Assembly: GCF_000316115.1 (NCBI RefSeq)
Contig: NZ_JH993797.1
Location: 2,156,486-2,220,485 of the forward strand
From: Leptolyngbya sp. PCC 7375
Lineage (GTDB): Bacteria; Cyanobacteriota; Cyanobacteriia; Phormidesmidales; Phormidesmidaceae
Reading direction: 5' to 3'
DNA: 64,000 nucleotides
Below the pieces are notes generated by a model. The model had not been told where the DNA came from, searched no databases, and saw only the letters and a program-made list of their open reading frames with translations. The position numbers and the translations under genes are program-made. Position 1 is the first letter of the stretch. Every line of letters begins with the position of its first letter. Shown in pieces: positions 6,533 to 14,892 of the stretch.

Positions 6533-8434
6533 TTAAGCGTCAATCACTACCCGACCTTCCGCATGCGCGATACAGGTCAAAACTGCACCTCTCTCTCCAG
6601 CTTCAAGAGCCGCTGGATCGCCTTCATAACGAATCTTGCCCTCTATCAGAGGTAGCTTGCATGTGCCACAAGAACCAGACTGACAGCTGCTTTCAACGTC
6701 TATCCCTGCTTCTTCAGCAATTGCCAAAATAGGTTGACTATCATCACAGTTAATCTCTTTGTCAGACTGAGAGAAAACAACAACGGCAGGCTGCTTCGTT
6801 TTAACAGGAGTAGCTGTAGTTTCTGTTTCTTCAAAAGGCTCGTCAATCACTACACCCGGTTTGAGGGTTGCTCCAAAGTTTTCAGTCAGCAGCTTGCGCA
6901 CTACGCCGGGGAGTTCATCGCAAGGTACCTTTTGCATGACCCGCTCGCCCAGATGAGCGTCTTTGCCTACGGTGCCGCCCATATAAATGTCTACTGCAGG
7001 CACCATTTTGCCATTTTTGCGGGCTTTGGTGCCCATCATGCCAATTTGTGCCACTTGAGGCTGACCACAGGAGTTGGGGCAACCGGTCCAATGTATACGC
7101 ACAGGCTCAGAAATATCTAATTCTGAGTCGAGACGTCGCGCGAGGGCCAAGGATTGCATCTTGGTTTCCACAAGGGCAAAGTTACAAAATTGGGCACCTG
7201 TACAAGACACCAAAGAGCGCACTAAAGAAGATGGCTGAATGGGGAACGTCTGAACAATAGGTTCTGCTAAAAAGACGGCTAACCGATTGTCTGGAACGTT
7301 AGCAATAATGACATTCTGTTCAACGGTTAGCCGCAGATCGCCACTGCCATAAACTTCAGCTACACGAGCTAAGTCCAGCATTTGTTCTGCCTGTAGACGA
7401 CCTACGGGAATATGTAAGCCAATATAGTTAAGACCTTCCTGTTTTTGTTGAAAGACACCGACGTGATCTCGCTTATCAGCATCTAAGGCATCTTCAGGTG
7501 CGGCTGTCGCTAGGGGCTTGCCAACGCTTTTTTCCACTTCAGTGCGGAACTTGTCCATCCCCCATTCATCAATCAACCACATTAAACGGGTTTTTTGACG
7601 ATTACCCCGAGAACCATTATCGCGATAAACCGTTAAGATGGCTCGACACAATTCAACAACATCTTCTTTATCTGCTTGAACCCATACACCTAGAGGGATT
7701 GCTGCCGCACATCGAGTGGATGAGAAGAAGCCGCCGACTAATACATTAAAGCCAAGATTGCCATCTTTGTAAGCGGGGACAAAGGCAATGTCATTAATCT
7801 CAGCATGCACCGAGTTGTCGGTACTTCCTTCGAGGGCAATGTTGAATTTTCTCGGCAAATTTGTGAAGTCATAATTACCTTGACCACTGTTGGTAATCAT
7901 GTCTTGCACGGCTTGAACCAATTCTCGGGTATCGATTAATTCATTGGCATCAATGCCAGCAACAGGGGATCCTGTAATGTTGCGGACATTGTCCATCCCC
8001 GATTGCATCGAAGTGAGACCAACGGCATGCATTTTGGAGAAAATATCAGGAATATCTTCTAAGTGAACGCCGCGTAGCTGCAAATTTTGCCGGGTTGTAA
8101 TGTCAGCACTGCCGTCGTCACCATATCGCTGAACAATTTCAGCTAGGACACGCATCTGTTGGGCCGAAATTAAGCCGTGGGGCATGCGCAGCCGCAGCAT
8201 AAACTTACCAGGCGTAACGGGGCGGAAGAAAATGCCTAACCACTTGAGACGCTGGGTTAAGTCAGTCTCATCAACAGCTTCCCAACCCATTTCGGCAAAC
8301 TTTTGTAGTTCGTCTTTAACTGCCAAGCCGTCCTTTTCGGCTTTGTATTTTTCAAACTTATTGAGTTTTACCTTTTTCTCTGTAGTGGATGCGGTGACCA
8401 CAGCAGCACTCCCAACATAATTAACAGAAAACAC
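6533..8434 (-). CDS. nirA: Ferredoxin-nitrite reductase NirA with fused C-terminal ferredoxin domain
   Basis: Reduces nitrite to ammonium with six electrons, using siroheme and a 4Fe-4S cluster. The cluster/siroheme ligands are C411, C417 (SCTGAQFC), C452 and C456 (TGCPNSCG). At 633 residues it is about 120 longer than plain NirA. The extra part is a plant-type 2Fe-2S ferredoxin domain (about residues 548-633) with ligands C584, C589, C592 and C621. Such a fusion is known from Plectonema boryanum and some other cyanobacteria and should let the enzyme carry its own electron-transfer domain. An Ala/Thr/Val/Lys linker (about 525-548) joins the parts. The NtcA promoter at 8609-8650 drives it, with a leader of about 170 nt, and a terminator follows at 6474. 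The assignment is firm. Confidence 0.98.
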   Translation of the reverse strand: MFSVNYVGSAAVVTASTTEKKVKLNKFEKYKAEKDGLAVKDELQKFAEMGWEAVDETDLTQRLKWLGIFFRPVTPGKFMLRLRMPHGLISAQQMRVLAEIVQRYGDDGSADITTRQNLQLRGVHLEDIPDIFSKMHAVGLTSMQSGMDNVRNITGSPVAGIDANELIDTRELVQAVQDMITNSGQGNYDFTNLPRKFNIALEGSTDNSVHAEINDIAFVPAYKDGNLGFNVLVGGFFSSTRCAAAIPLGVWVQADKEDVVELCRAILTVYRDNGSRGNRQKTRLMWLIDEWGMDKFRTEVEKSVGKPLATAAPEDALDADKRDHVGVFQQKQEGLNYIGLHIPVGRLQAEQMLDLARVAEVYGSGDLRLTVEQNVIIANVPDNRLAVFLAEPIVQTFPIQPSSLVRSLVSCTGAQFCNFALVETKMQSLALARRLDSELDISEPVRIHWTGCPNSCGQPQVAQIGMMGTKARKNGKMVPAVDIYMGGTVGKDAHLGERVMQKVPCDELPGVVRKLLTENFGATLKPGVVIDEPFEETETTATPVKTKQPAVVVFSQSDKEINCDDSQPILAIAEEAGIDVESSCQSGSCGTCKLPLIEGKIRYEGDPAALEAGERGAVLTCIAHAEGRVVIDA

Positions 8435-8608
8435 CTCAGCACATCGGCCATAGGTGCAACCTTAGGCAGTTCATCGGTCTAGCCGAAGCAAAAAAAACGG
8501 GAGCAAAACACCAAGATTCCTAAGAATCTATGGCCCTGCCCCGCTAGACACACTTATAAGGAACCGCTTCAGGAGTTCATTTAGCTCGCTTGCTATCGAG
8601 TTAAATAA

Positions 8609-8650
8609 AGAATATTGAGAAAAACCTTATTTTTTTGTATAGAAAACTAC
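8609..8650 (-). promoter_or_regulatory. NtcA-activated promoter of nirA
   Basis: The perfect palindromic-type box GTA-N8-TAC lies at 8637-8650. Read on the minus strand it is followed after exactly 22 nt by TATTCT (8609-8614), which fits TAN3T. This is the textbook class II NtcA promoter, so nirA should be induced when ammonium is scarce. Transcription would begin near 8602. Confidence 0.88.
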
Positions 8651-8655
8651 CATTC

Positions 8656-8684
8656 CCAATGCACTCTTGCATGAATTGCATTGG
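8656..8684. promoter_or_regulatory. NtcB-type LysR site upstream of the nirA NtcA box
   Basis: CCAATGCA (8656-8663) and TGCATTGG (8677-8684) form an inverted repeat, with a further TGCA between. TGCA-TGAAT-TGCA at 8668-8680 is the TGCA-N5-TGCA motif. It lies 18 bases upstream of the NtcA box relative to nirA, a suitable place for a LysR co-activator. Confidence 0.6.
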
Positions 8685-8879
8685 AATGATGCGTTATTTG
8701 GTGTTTTGATCTCTGTTTCTTACAGGTTTCAGTTGGTTTAATTGAGCGTTCTGGGTTTGTCTTGATAGTAGTCAGTGTCTAGCTTCTAAAGTGGGTGTGG
8801 CCATCTGTAAATGCCTACAATTAATGATTGGGTACTTTGATGCGATCGCATCTCAAGCCGTGATACGTTGGCAAAGTAA

Positions 8880-8892
8880 TGCATATGTTGCA
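8880..8892. promoter_or_regulatory. NtcB-type LysR site ahead of nirB
   Basis: TGCA-TATGT-TGCA, the same TGCA-N5-TGCA motif, with another TGCA at 8910-8913. It lies 86 bases before the nirB start, in the nirA-nirB divergent region. It would suit nitrite-responsive or autogenous control of nirB-ntcB. Confidence 0.5.
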
Positions 8893-8977
8893 TTTGAAAA
8901 ATCGATATATGCATGGGTAAATGCGTTAGCAGTTCCTTTTCGCGGAATAATGAACGAGATGTCTGTGGAGTTCATGT

Positions 8978-10252
8978 ATGCCACCATCGAAGGGGCTTAG
9001 CGGCGTGGAACCCTCAGAGTTGGAAAGTCGAGTAAGTCACTGGCAGTACTTCAAATCGGGTGATTTTAAGCAGAAGTGGAACAGTGCCAAGCTGATTGTG
9101 AGAGAAGGAGATAGTGCGATCGCACCCCTCCTAGAGTTACTGAATGATCCTGCCGTTGATTCTGAAACCCACTGGTTTACCATTCGTGCCTTGGGGCATT
9201 TCCCTGGACCTGAGGTGATTGCCGCCATTGCCGAGCAGATTGATAATACGACTTACTATGTAAATCGTACGGCAGAGCAAGCGACAGAGCTCAGTGCTTT
9301 CGCCATTGAGACGTTGGCGGCCATGGGGCCTGTTACCATTACTGTTCTGAGTCAGCTATTGCAAAACCCCAGGCGACGTTTGCTAGCAGCAAAAGCCCTT
9401 AACCAGGTACGATCTAGCGGTGTTATTCCCGCTATGGTCAGTGTTGCCGGGGATGAAAATGCAAATGTCCGCTACTATGCCATTGACGCGTTGGGCAGTT
9501 TCCATAGCAGTGTTGTTACACCTGTTTTATTGACTGCCCTGGGCGATCCAGCTACAGCGGTGCGTAAAGCAGCCGTGATGGCGTTGGGGCGTCGTCACGA
9601 TTTGCAAGCACATCACCAGATCAGTCAAAAGCTTCAACCGTTGTTATGGGATATTGATGTCAGTGTTTGTTGCCAGACAGCCCTTGCCCTGGGTCGTTTA
9701 GGTGATGAAGATAGTCTTGATGCGCTCCAACGGATACTATTGTCAATCCACACGCCAGCAGCTCTGCGTATCGATACAGTGAGAGCATTGGAGTGGTATT
9801 GCGATCATGGTGCCGCTGTCACCGAACAAAGTACACAGCGAGCTTTTGCCATCTTGACCCATGCGTTCAAAGAGTTTACAACTACAGAGGCTGACGATAG
9901 TGAGTTGTTTACTGCTCAAGAAAAAACGCAGGTATTAGTAGCTATTGTTCGTGTGCTTGGGGACATGCGCCAGGTAGCCCTGTCTGCAAAAGCCACCCAC
10001 AGTTTGATCGAACAGTTACAAAACAAGCCATCGGATGCTGTCGTGCAGGCAGTGATTATGGCATTAGCTAGTTTGGGACTGCCTCAGGCATTTGATGCGC
10101 TACTACCATTACTCAAGCATACGGCGGATGCTATCCCAATTCACACCATTGCTGCCTTAAAACGTTTGGATCCTGACCATTGTTTGGAACGAGTTTCAAA
10201 CTACCTTGAAGATAGCCCTGAACACCAGGCAGATGTTCTGAAGCTTTGGTAA
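8978..10252 (+). CDS. nirB: HEAT-repeat protein NirB, nitrite reductase accessory factor
   Basis: A 424-residue protein made almost wholly of HEAT/PBS-lyase-like helical repeats, for example AIAPLLELLNDPAV, VRYYAIDALGSF and TAVRKAAVMALGRR. Cyanobacterial NirB, encoded divergently from nirA and next to ntcB, is needed for full nitrite reductase activity under nitrogen limitation and is a HEAT-repeat protein in Anabaena. Position and fold fit that role. It is not the NADH-nitrite reductase subunit of enterobacteria that shares the symbol. The chosen ATG gives a first repeat beginning near residue 30. A TGCA-N5-TGCA site precedes it, and ntcB follows on the same strand after 400 bases. Homology to CpcE-type bilin lyases is structural only; no phycobilisome gene is near. 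Confidence 0.78.
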   Translation: MPPSKGLSGVEPSELESRVSHWQYFKSGDFKQKWNSAKLIVREGDSAIAPLLELLNDPAVDSETHWFTIRALGHFPGPEVIAAIAEQIDNTTYYVNRTAEQATELSAFAIETLAAMGPVTITVLSQLLQNPRRRLLAAKALNQVRSSGVIPAMVSVAGDENANVRYYAIDALGSFHSSVVTPVLLTALGDPATAVRKAAVMALGRRHDLQAHHQISQKLQPLLWDIDVSVCCQTALALGRLGDEDSLDALQRILLSIHTPAALRIDTVRALEWYCDHGAAVTEQSTQRAFAILTHAFKEFTTTEADDSELFTAQEKTQVLVAIVRVLGDMRQVALSAKATHSLIEQLQNKPSDAVVQAVIMALASLGLPQAFDALLPLLKHTADAIPIHTIAALKRLDPDHCLERVSNYLEDSPEHQADVLKLW

Positions 10253-10654
10253 TTTACCTGACTAAGGCCTAGTCAGGAGTAAGGTCAACCTATAAGCTTA
10301 AGAAAATATTAAAATAAAGATAAAAATCTGATAAAGATAAAAATCTGATCTCCTGTTTCTCAATCCTTATTTTCAGAACCATATTTCTTTTGATAAACAC
10401 TGACGGCATTATTTCAATGCTTGTTTGACCGCTATTTTCAAAAAATGGCAGCAACTGGCATAACCTAAGGGGATTGTTAGGATTGCTACTGGTTGGAATG
10501 TATGGTGCAGTTTTAAAAAACTTTAGCAATATTTGCTTAGTTGGTCCGCCACCGGTAGCCAGACGCACTAAATATAATGTTAAGGCTGCCTAGAGTGGAG
10601 ATGAACGGCTTCGCCATTTTTGGTGATTTTTAAGCCCCTAATCCTTGTAAGTCC
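10253..10654. other. nirB-ntcB intergenic region: weak hairpin and 17-bp tandem repeat
   Basis: No gene is supported in these 400 bases. A hairpin (CCTGACTA 10257-10264, TAGTCAGG 10270-10277, 5-nt loop) follows the nirB stop but has no T-run. Two exact tandem copies of ATAAAGATAAAAATCTG lie at 10314-10347. A GTT-N8-TAC sequence resembling a degenerate NtcA box is present near 10478-10491, but no matching -10 element follows, so it is not called as a site. Confidence 0.5.
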
Positions 10655-11581
10655 ATGCGCATAGAGCAGCTACAAGCATTTTTAGCAATTGCCGAGACCG
10701 GCAGTTTTCAGTCAGCAGCCCGTAAATGTGGCATTACCCAGTCCACCGTTAGCCGACAAATTCGTGGCTTAGAAGATGACTTGGGTATGCCCTTGTTTCA
10801 TCGTACGGCCCAAGCAAAGCTCACCATTGGTGGAGAACGACTCTTACCCAGGGCCCGCCGTATTTGTCAGGAGTGGAAGCAGGCCACGAGTGAAATTGCA
10901 GATTTGCTGGAAGGTCGCCAACCAGAACTCTGTGTCGCGGGGATTCAGTCGGTGTGTTCTCACTTTTTACCGCCGATTATCACCCAGTTTTGTCAGCGGT
11001 ATCCTAAGGTGCAGTTGCGGGTAACGGCCCTCGGTAGCGATCGATCTCTCAAGGTTTTGCGAGATGGCCTGGTGGATATCGCCATTGTCATGCACAATCC
11101 CATGCTGACTAATTCCCAAGAGATGTCGGTCACCCCTCTATATGAGGATCGGGTGGAAGTGTTGATGGCGGCTGATCATCCTTTGGCAACCTATAGCCCG
11201 GCTCCTTGGTCTGAAATTGCCCGTTACCCCCATGTGGTCTTTAAAGATGGCTATGGCATGCAGCGATTGGTTCAATCTCAGGTGCCTGAAACTGAGTTAA
11301 AAATGGCTCTCGAACTTAATACCCTCGATGCATTTCGAGGGGTTGTTCGCCAAGGTAAAATGATTGCCCTATTGCCTCAGTCGGCCCTGGCTGAAAGTCG
11401 TCGAGATCCTGGTTTAGCTGTTCGCAGCACAGCTGCACCTGTTCTGACTCGCCAAGTGGTCATGGTGACCACCCAAGATCGTCTGCGGTTACCGCCCGTA
11501 CGACAGTTCTGCGATATGGTTCAGCGTTTAGCAGATGAAAGCTTTAGTCAGCTCAGTGAATTACCTAGCCTTGTGGCCTGA
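10655..11581 (+). CDS. ntcB: LysR-type nitrate assimilation activator NtcB
   Basis: A transcription activator that, in known cyanobacteria, enhances nirA-operon expression in response to nitrite on top of NtcA control. It has 308 residues. Residues 1-60 are a LysR winged helix-turn-helix (MRIEQLQAFLAIAETGSFQS... TQSTVSRQI). The rest is a LysR substrate-binding domain with VTALGSDRSLKVLRDGLVDI and VVFKDGYGMQRLVQ, stretches I recognise as typical of NtcB. It is encoded after nirB and before cnaT on the same strand. Its likely targets are the three TGCA-N5-TGCA sites at 6425, 8668 and 8880. The gene arrangement and sequence make NtcB much more likely than CmpR or RbcR. Confidence 0.92.
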   Translation: MRIEQLQAFLAIAETGSFQSAARKCGITQSTVSRQIRGLEDDLGMPLFHRTAQAKLTIGGERLLPRARRICQEWKQATSEIADLLEGRQPELCVAGIQSVCSHFLPPIITQFCQRYPKVQLRVTALGSDRSLKVLRDGLVDIAIVMHNPMLTNSQEMSVTPLYEDRVEVLMAADHPLATYSPAPWSEIARYPHVVFKDGYGMQRLVQSQVPETELKMALELNTLDAFRGVVRQGKMIALLPQSALAESRRDPGLAVRSTAAPVLTRQVVMVTTQDRLRLPPVRQFCDMVQRLADESFSQLSELPSLVA

Positions 11582-11652
11582 AGTTAATTGGCCTATCTAG
11601 GCCATTTTGATGGGCATCCTCCAAATCTCTAACGTCCACCCCCAGTCTCATT

Positions 11653-12726
11653 ATGAGCAACACCTTTCGAGATCTTTTAAAGAAGATCGGTAGTGGCACC
11701 CATACCTCAAAGCACTTAAGTCGAGAAGAATCTGCCCTTGCTACTCGGATGATGCTTGAGCAAACGGCAACCCCTGCTCAGATTGGTGCTTTTATGATTG
11801 CGCAGAGGATTAAGCGACCAACCATTCCAGAACTTGCTGGAATGCTAGATTGCTACGATCAAATGGGAGGAAAATTAACAGCACCGCTGACCGACTATCG
11901 GACAATGGTGTTAAACAATCCCTACGACGGTCGTGCTCGTAATGCTCCGGTGACACCTGTTACTGCGTTAATTTTGGCTGCTGCAGGGGTGCCGGTAATT
12001 TTACATGGTGGCGAGCGGATGCCCACCAAAATGGGATTACCCCTGGTTGATATTTGGCATGATTTAGGTTTGACTTGGCGACCATTAACGCTTGACCAAA
12101 CCCAAAAAGTGTTTGAGCTTACCCATGTGGGCTTTGTCTACATGCCTCAACACTTTCTTGCAGCCCATGAGTTAGTTCCATATCGAGAGCAAATTGGCAA
12201 ACGACCCACACTGGCTACCGTAGAGTTAATGTGGTCCCCCTGCGATGGTAAACATCATGTTGTCAGTAGTTTTGTACATCCGCCTACAGAAACCCGTACT
12301 CAGGAAACCTATCAGCTGCGCCATACCGAAGAATTTACAACGGTTAAAGGGTTAGAAGGCAGTTGTGATTTAGCCCGCAGTCGGACAGCAATTATTGGCA
12401 TGGGAAGTCTTAAAGATGGAGAACCTGTATTTGAACGTCTGTTGCTCCATCCAAGAGACTATGGGTTTGAAGGTGCGGATCCGAGCTTAGATGAGAATTT
12501 TAATCGTTACTTAGAACAGGCAATTTATGGGGAACCGACGGAATTAACCCGTTCAGTGATTTGGAATGGGGGGTTTTATCTATGGCGGGCAGAGGCGGCA
12601 GCAACTCTCACGGATGGTTTACAACAGGCGCAGCAGTTGCTGGAGTCTGGTCAGGTACAGGCTAAACGCCAACAAATTAGAGATGCGATCGCAACCGTAC
12701 TGAATCCTCAGCTCTCTGCTGTTTAA
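11653..12726 (+). CDS. cnaT: CnaT-like protein (anthranilate phosphoribosyltransferase/glycosyltransferase family)
   Basis: A 357-residue protein of the nucleoside phosphorylase/TrpD-like fold. The N-terminal helical domain reads LSREESALATRMMLEQTATPAQIGAFMIAQRIK. The phosphate-binding region is altered: LNNPYDGRARNAPVTP is followed by VPVILHGGERMPTKMG. This resembles the TrpD2 and CnaT branch more than true TrpD. In Anabaena, CnaT is needed for expression of nitrate assimilation genes although its biochemical activity is unknown. It starts 71 bases after ntcB on the same strand, completing a nirB-ntcB-cnaT group. The family is clear; the regulatory role is inferred from the neighbourhood. 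Confidence 0.85.
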   Translation: MSNTFRDLLKKIGSGTHTSKHLSREESALATRMMLEQTATPAQIGAFMIAQRIKRPTIPELAGMLDCYDQMGGKLTAPLTDYRTMVLNNPYDGRARNAPVTPVTALILAAAGVPVILHGGERMPTKMGLPLVDIWHDLGLTWRPLTLDQTQKVFELTHVGFVYMPQHFLAAHELVPYREQIGKRPTLATVELMWSPCDGKHHVVSSFVHPPTETRTQETYQLRHTEEFTTVKGLEGSCDLARSRTAIIGMGSLKDGEPVFERLLLHPRDYGFEGADPSLDENFNRYLEQAIYGEPTELTRSVIWNGGFYLWRAEAAATLTDGLQQAQQLLESGQVQAKRQQIRDAIATVLNPQLSAV

Positions 12727-12759
12727 TAAATGATTTCCATCACCGCTGCCGATCAGCCG

Positions 12760-13503
12760 CTAGGGGACTGAGAGTTCTTCTTCTAGCATATCGCTATAGA
12801 TGTGAGGCAGATGGCCGGACATAGAATTGGTTTCGATGCCATAACCTAGACTGGTCCAGGTGCCTGATAGCAGTTCTAATACCTGATTGATTTCCCCAGC
12901 CTGTAATTGCTGACTAATATCCGTTCCCCAAGCATCTGGATCAGCCAGCCAGCGATAGACAACAACATCCTGTGATTCAGGCGAAAAATCATAGACTTGC
13001 CAAAATTCAAACCAGTCCGGCGGAGAGGGATGGTACTGCTCGGCTTTGGCTTGCCAGGTTGTTGTCAAAAACTGATATCGCCCCGCAGCGGTTGTGCAGT
13101 CACCCAGATTTGGACCGGTTTCGATCGGTACACAAGTATCAGGATGGTGACTCAATTGATCAATGGTCTTGCCACCATACAGCAGGCGATATGGCTTATC
13201 CATATTAGATTCGCTGGCTGAGATGGTCCGCATTAGGGCACGTATATATGGATCACCCCCCACCATGGCCAAAGGCAATGGGGATTCTACCCAATTGGCT
13301 GAGCCTAGACCTAATAACTTAGATGGATCAAACCATGCTCTTGATAAACGGTAGGGCCAATTCATTTTTGGGGATGCCCAGTGGAAAAGCACCCCAATAA
13401 CCCCTAAAAACATCAAAATTGTGATGAGCAGAGGACCATAATCTGCCTTTTGCTGTGGGGCAGATTCTTCATCAAGAGAATTAATCGGAGGGCGGGAAGA
13501 CAA
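12760..13503 (-). CDS. Membrane-anchored lambda-R-like muramidase (lytic transglycosylase fold)
   Basis: A 247-residue protein with one membrane segment at about residues 22-43 (YGPLLITILMFLGVIGVLF) and an outward-facing catalytic domain at about 85-235. The domain resembles phage lambda R endolysin and GH104 enzymes. It has an ISASESN stretch with the likely catalytic Glu, YRLLYGG, DHP-like HHPDT, AAGRYQFLTTTWQ and DFSPESQD. Such enzymes cleave the glycan strands of peptidoglycan. No holin or other phage gene is adjacent, so this is probably a host cell-wall remodelling enzyme rather than a prophage remnant. It is convergent with cnaT, 33 bases away. Confidence 0.75.
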   Translation of the reverse strand: MSSRPPINSLDEESAPQQKADYGPLLITILMFLGVIGVLFHWASPKMNWPYRLSRAWFDPSKLLGLGSANWVESPLPLAMVGGDPYIRALMRTISASESNMDKPYRLLYGGKTIDQLSHHPDTCVPIETGPNLGDCTTAAGRYQFLTTTWQAKAEQYHPSPPDWFEFWQVYDFSPESQDVVVYRWLADPDAWGTDISQQLQAGEINQVLELLSGTWTSLGYGIETNSMSGHLPHIYSDMLEEELSVP

Positions 13504-13709
13504 GTTTCAGGATCCTAGACAGGTGAATTGATGGTCAATGAGTGATGCAAGACCCACGATCACGAAATACACGATAAGGGTGTCTAATTTCCGTTGCTCT
13601 TGATATTAACCCTGGAGTTGAGACGAAAAATCTTTGAAATCCTGATAAAGGCTCTAGATTATATCGCAATAGAATCGTGGCTATATTGCTATACATATGG
13701 CTGGGCGTA

Positions 13710-13797
13710 GCCTCTCTTTTGGAGATATGCAGCCTCTCCTTTGGAGATATGCAGCCTCTCCTTTGGAGATATGCAGCCTCTCCTTTGGAGATATGCA
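13710..13797. repeat. Four tandem copies of a 22-bp unit with internal dyad
   Basis: Four adjacent copies of GCCTCTCCTTTGGAGATATG plus CA; only the first differs, by one base. Each unit contains TCTCC-TTT-GGAGA, a small self-complementary hairpin. Units of this style (GCGTAGCC...) are common intergenic repeats in filamentous cyanobacteria. There are no unique spacers, so it is not a CRISPR array. Confidence 0.9.
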
Positions 13798-13921
13798 TTC
13801 AGCAGTTTGCTATAAGTTTCGTGAGCATCTAGTATATCGAACTATTGAATTATCGCCACGGTAACGTGACCTGTCCGTGCCAATATTCCCATGGGACTGT
13901 CCATCAATAACCATCAGCATT

Positions 13922-13951
13922 AAAGGGAGCTGCCTATTGGCAGCTCCCTTT
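13922..13951 (-). terminator. Hairpin terminator after the 178-aa ORF
   Basis: A perfect 13-bp stem, AAAGGGAGCTGCC and its complement, with a 4-nt loop. It lies 60 bases after the stop codon at 14011. The downstream T-run is short (TTTAAT). Confidence 0.65.
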
Positions 13952-14010
13952 ATAGAGAGTTCAGCATATATATATGAAAGCAACACCGAGCAAATTTAGC
14001 CCATTTAGGG

Positions 14011-14547
14011 TTAAGCGACTGCTCGTTCCCGAGGTTGCTGACTTGCTTTGACGGATGCTACTTTCTCAACAGCAGGTTCATACTTGGTGTACCAAGCTTC
14101 GCTACCAGGTGTAGGCATCAATTGGAGTTGAGTTAACGCCTTATCAATCTGACGAAAATAATACTCTTGTTCTATGGAGATAGAACGGGAACGACGTTCA
14201 GACTTATGATCTGTTGTGCCATGGGGTAGAGAGAGTAACCAACCGTGAACCCTACGAATACTTGTTTTGGCGTCAGCAATGCCATTAACAAATGGTGTAA
14301 ATGTGGGTGCATTGTAAGCGTCGTCGTCGGTTAACCATGCAGCCGTTTCGAGGCTTGGTAAATTCAGCAGCAGCTGATGCAGATCTCTGAGGTCGGCTAA
14401 ATAATTGTTCCAGGTAATGACCTCCTGGGAGGACTGACGCTGAGAATACTCTAAATCGTACACGTAAGATTTGACTGACGCTAACGCATCACTAACAGCG
14501 TAGCGAACTGCTCGATCAAGCGGTAATCTCCAAGGGGATGTTGCCAT
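14011..14547 (-). CDS. Conserved-looking hypothetical protein (178 aa)
   Basis: Family not recognised. The product is mostly helical, charged and soluble, with no membrane segment or signal peptide. It has an N-terminal block rich in Arg/Asp/Ala (LDRAVRYAVSDALASVKSYV) and repeated Leu/Asp residues (LADLRDLHQLLLNLPSL). An Arg/Ser-rich stretch (SERRSRSISIEQEYYF) is followed by a Gln/Leu helix. It is a single-gene unit with its own hairpin terminator at 13922-13951. Codon use is like its neighbours and the length is sound, so it is probably a real gene. Confidence 0.65.
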   Translation of the reverse strand: MATSPWRLPLDRAVRYAVSDALASVKSYVYDLEYSQRQSSQEVITWNNYLADLRDLHQLLLNLPSLETAAWLTDDDAYNAPTFTPFVNGIADAKTSIRRVHGWLLSLPHGTTDHKSERRSRSISIEQEYYFRQIDKALTQLQLMPTPGSEAWYTKYEPAVEKVASVKASQQPRERAVA

Positions 14548-14892
14548 GACTAAAACCTCTAAATAGTATTGTTATTTGCCACATTGATATGAAACTGACT
14601 ATCCCTACCCTGGGGTAGGGATAGTCTTAGGAATAAAGTTTTTTTCAAACCTGATACGTTGGCCTATTCCTGTAGACAGCGAGTGTTCTTCAGAACTAAA
14701 CTGGCATGAATCTCTTAACGCACTTTCAGAGTACCCATGTCAGAGTTAGTCTTTCCACTCGGAAATGATTTTTAAATTTTAAAAAATCTACAGCGAAAAA
14801 GCCACGCTTTTTATATTGTAGCTACTAGTTGTTCTGTTTTAAAAAAGAAATTCCTGAGAAAATATTAAAAAATAACATTGCTATCCATTGAA
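14548..14892. other. Intergenic region with a very strong hairpin
   Basis: No protein gene is seen. At 14597-14626 GACTATCCCTACCC and its exact complement form a 14-bp stem with a 2-nt centre, a strong transcription stop or processing signal. It is 270 bases past the YgfZ gene and only 50 bases before the next ORF on the same strand. The AT-rich stretch 14760-14880 between them could hold the promoter of a short RNA, but no boxes are certain. Confidence 0.4.

Larger units (their letters stand above)
13504..14010. other. Intergenic region carrying a tandem repeat and a hairpin
   Basis: No gene is supported. The region holds the 22-bp tandem repeat at 13710-13797 and a strong hairpin at 13922-13951. 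The open frame at 13535-13798 on the minus strand consists mainly of the translated repeat. Confidence 0.6.

Noticed and set aside
6734..7120. 128-codon plus-strand frame opposite nirA
   Set aside because: Antisense to nirA catalytic region; no likeness or initiation signal.
10290..10568. 92-codon minus-strand frame between nirB and ntcB
   Set aside because: AT-rich, no domain and no ribosome-binding site; it runs through a tandem repeat.
13710..13797. Possible CRISPR array
   Set aside because: Repeats are directly adjacent with no unique spacers, and no cas genes are in the window.
13535..13798. 87-codon minus-strand frame
   Set aside because: N-terminal half is the translated 22-bp tandem repeat (repeated HISK/ERL-like units); not a gene.
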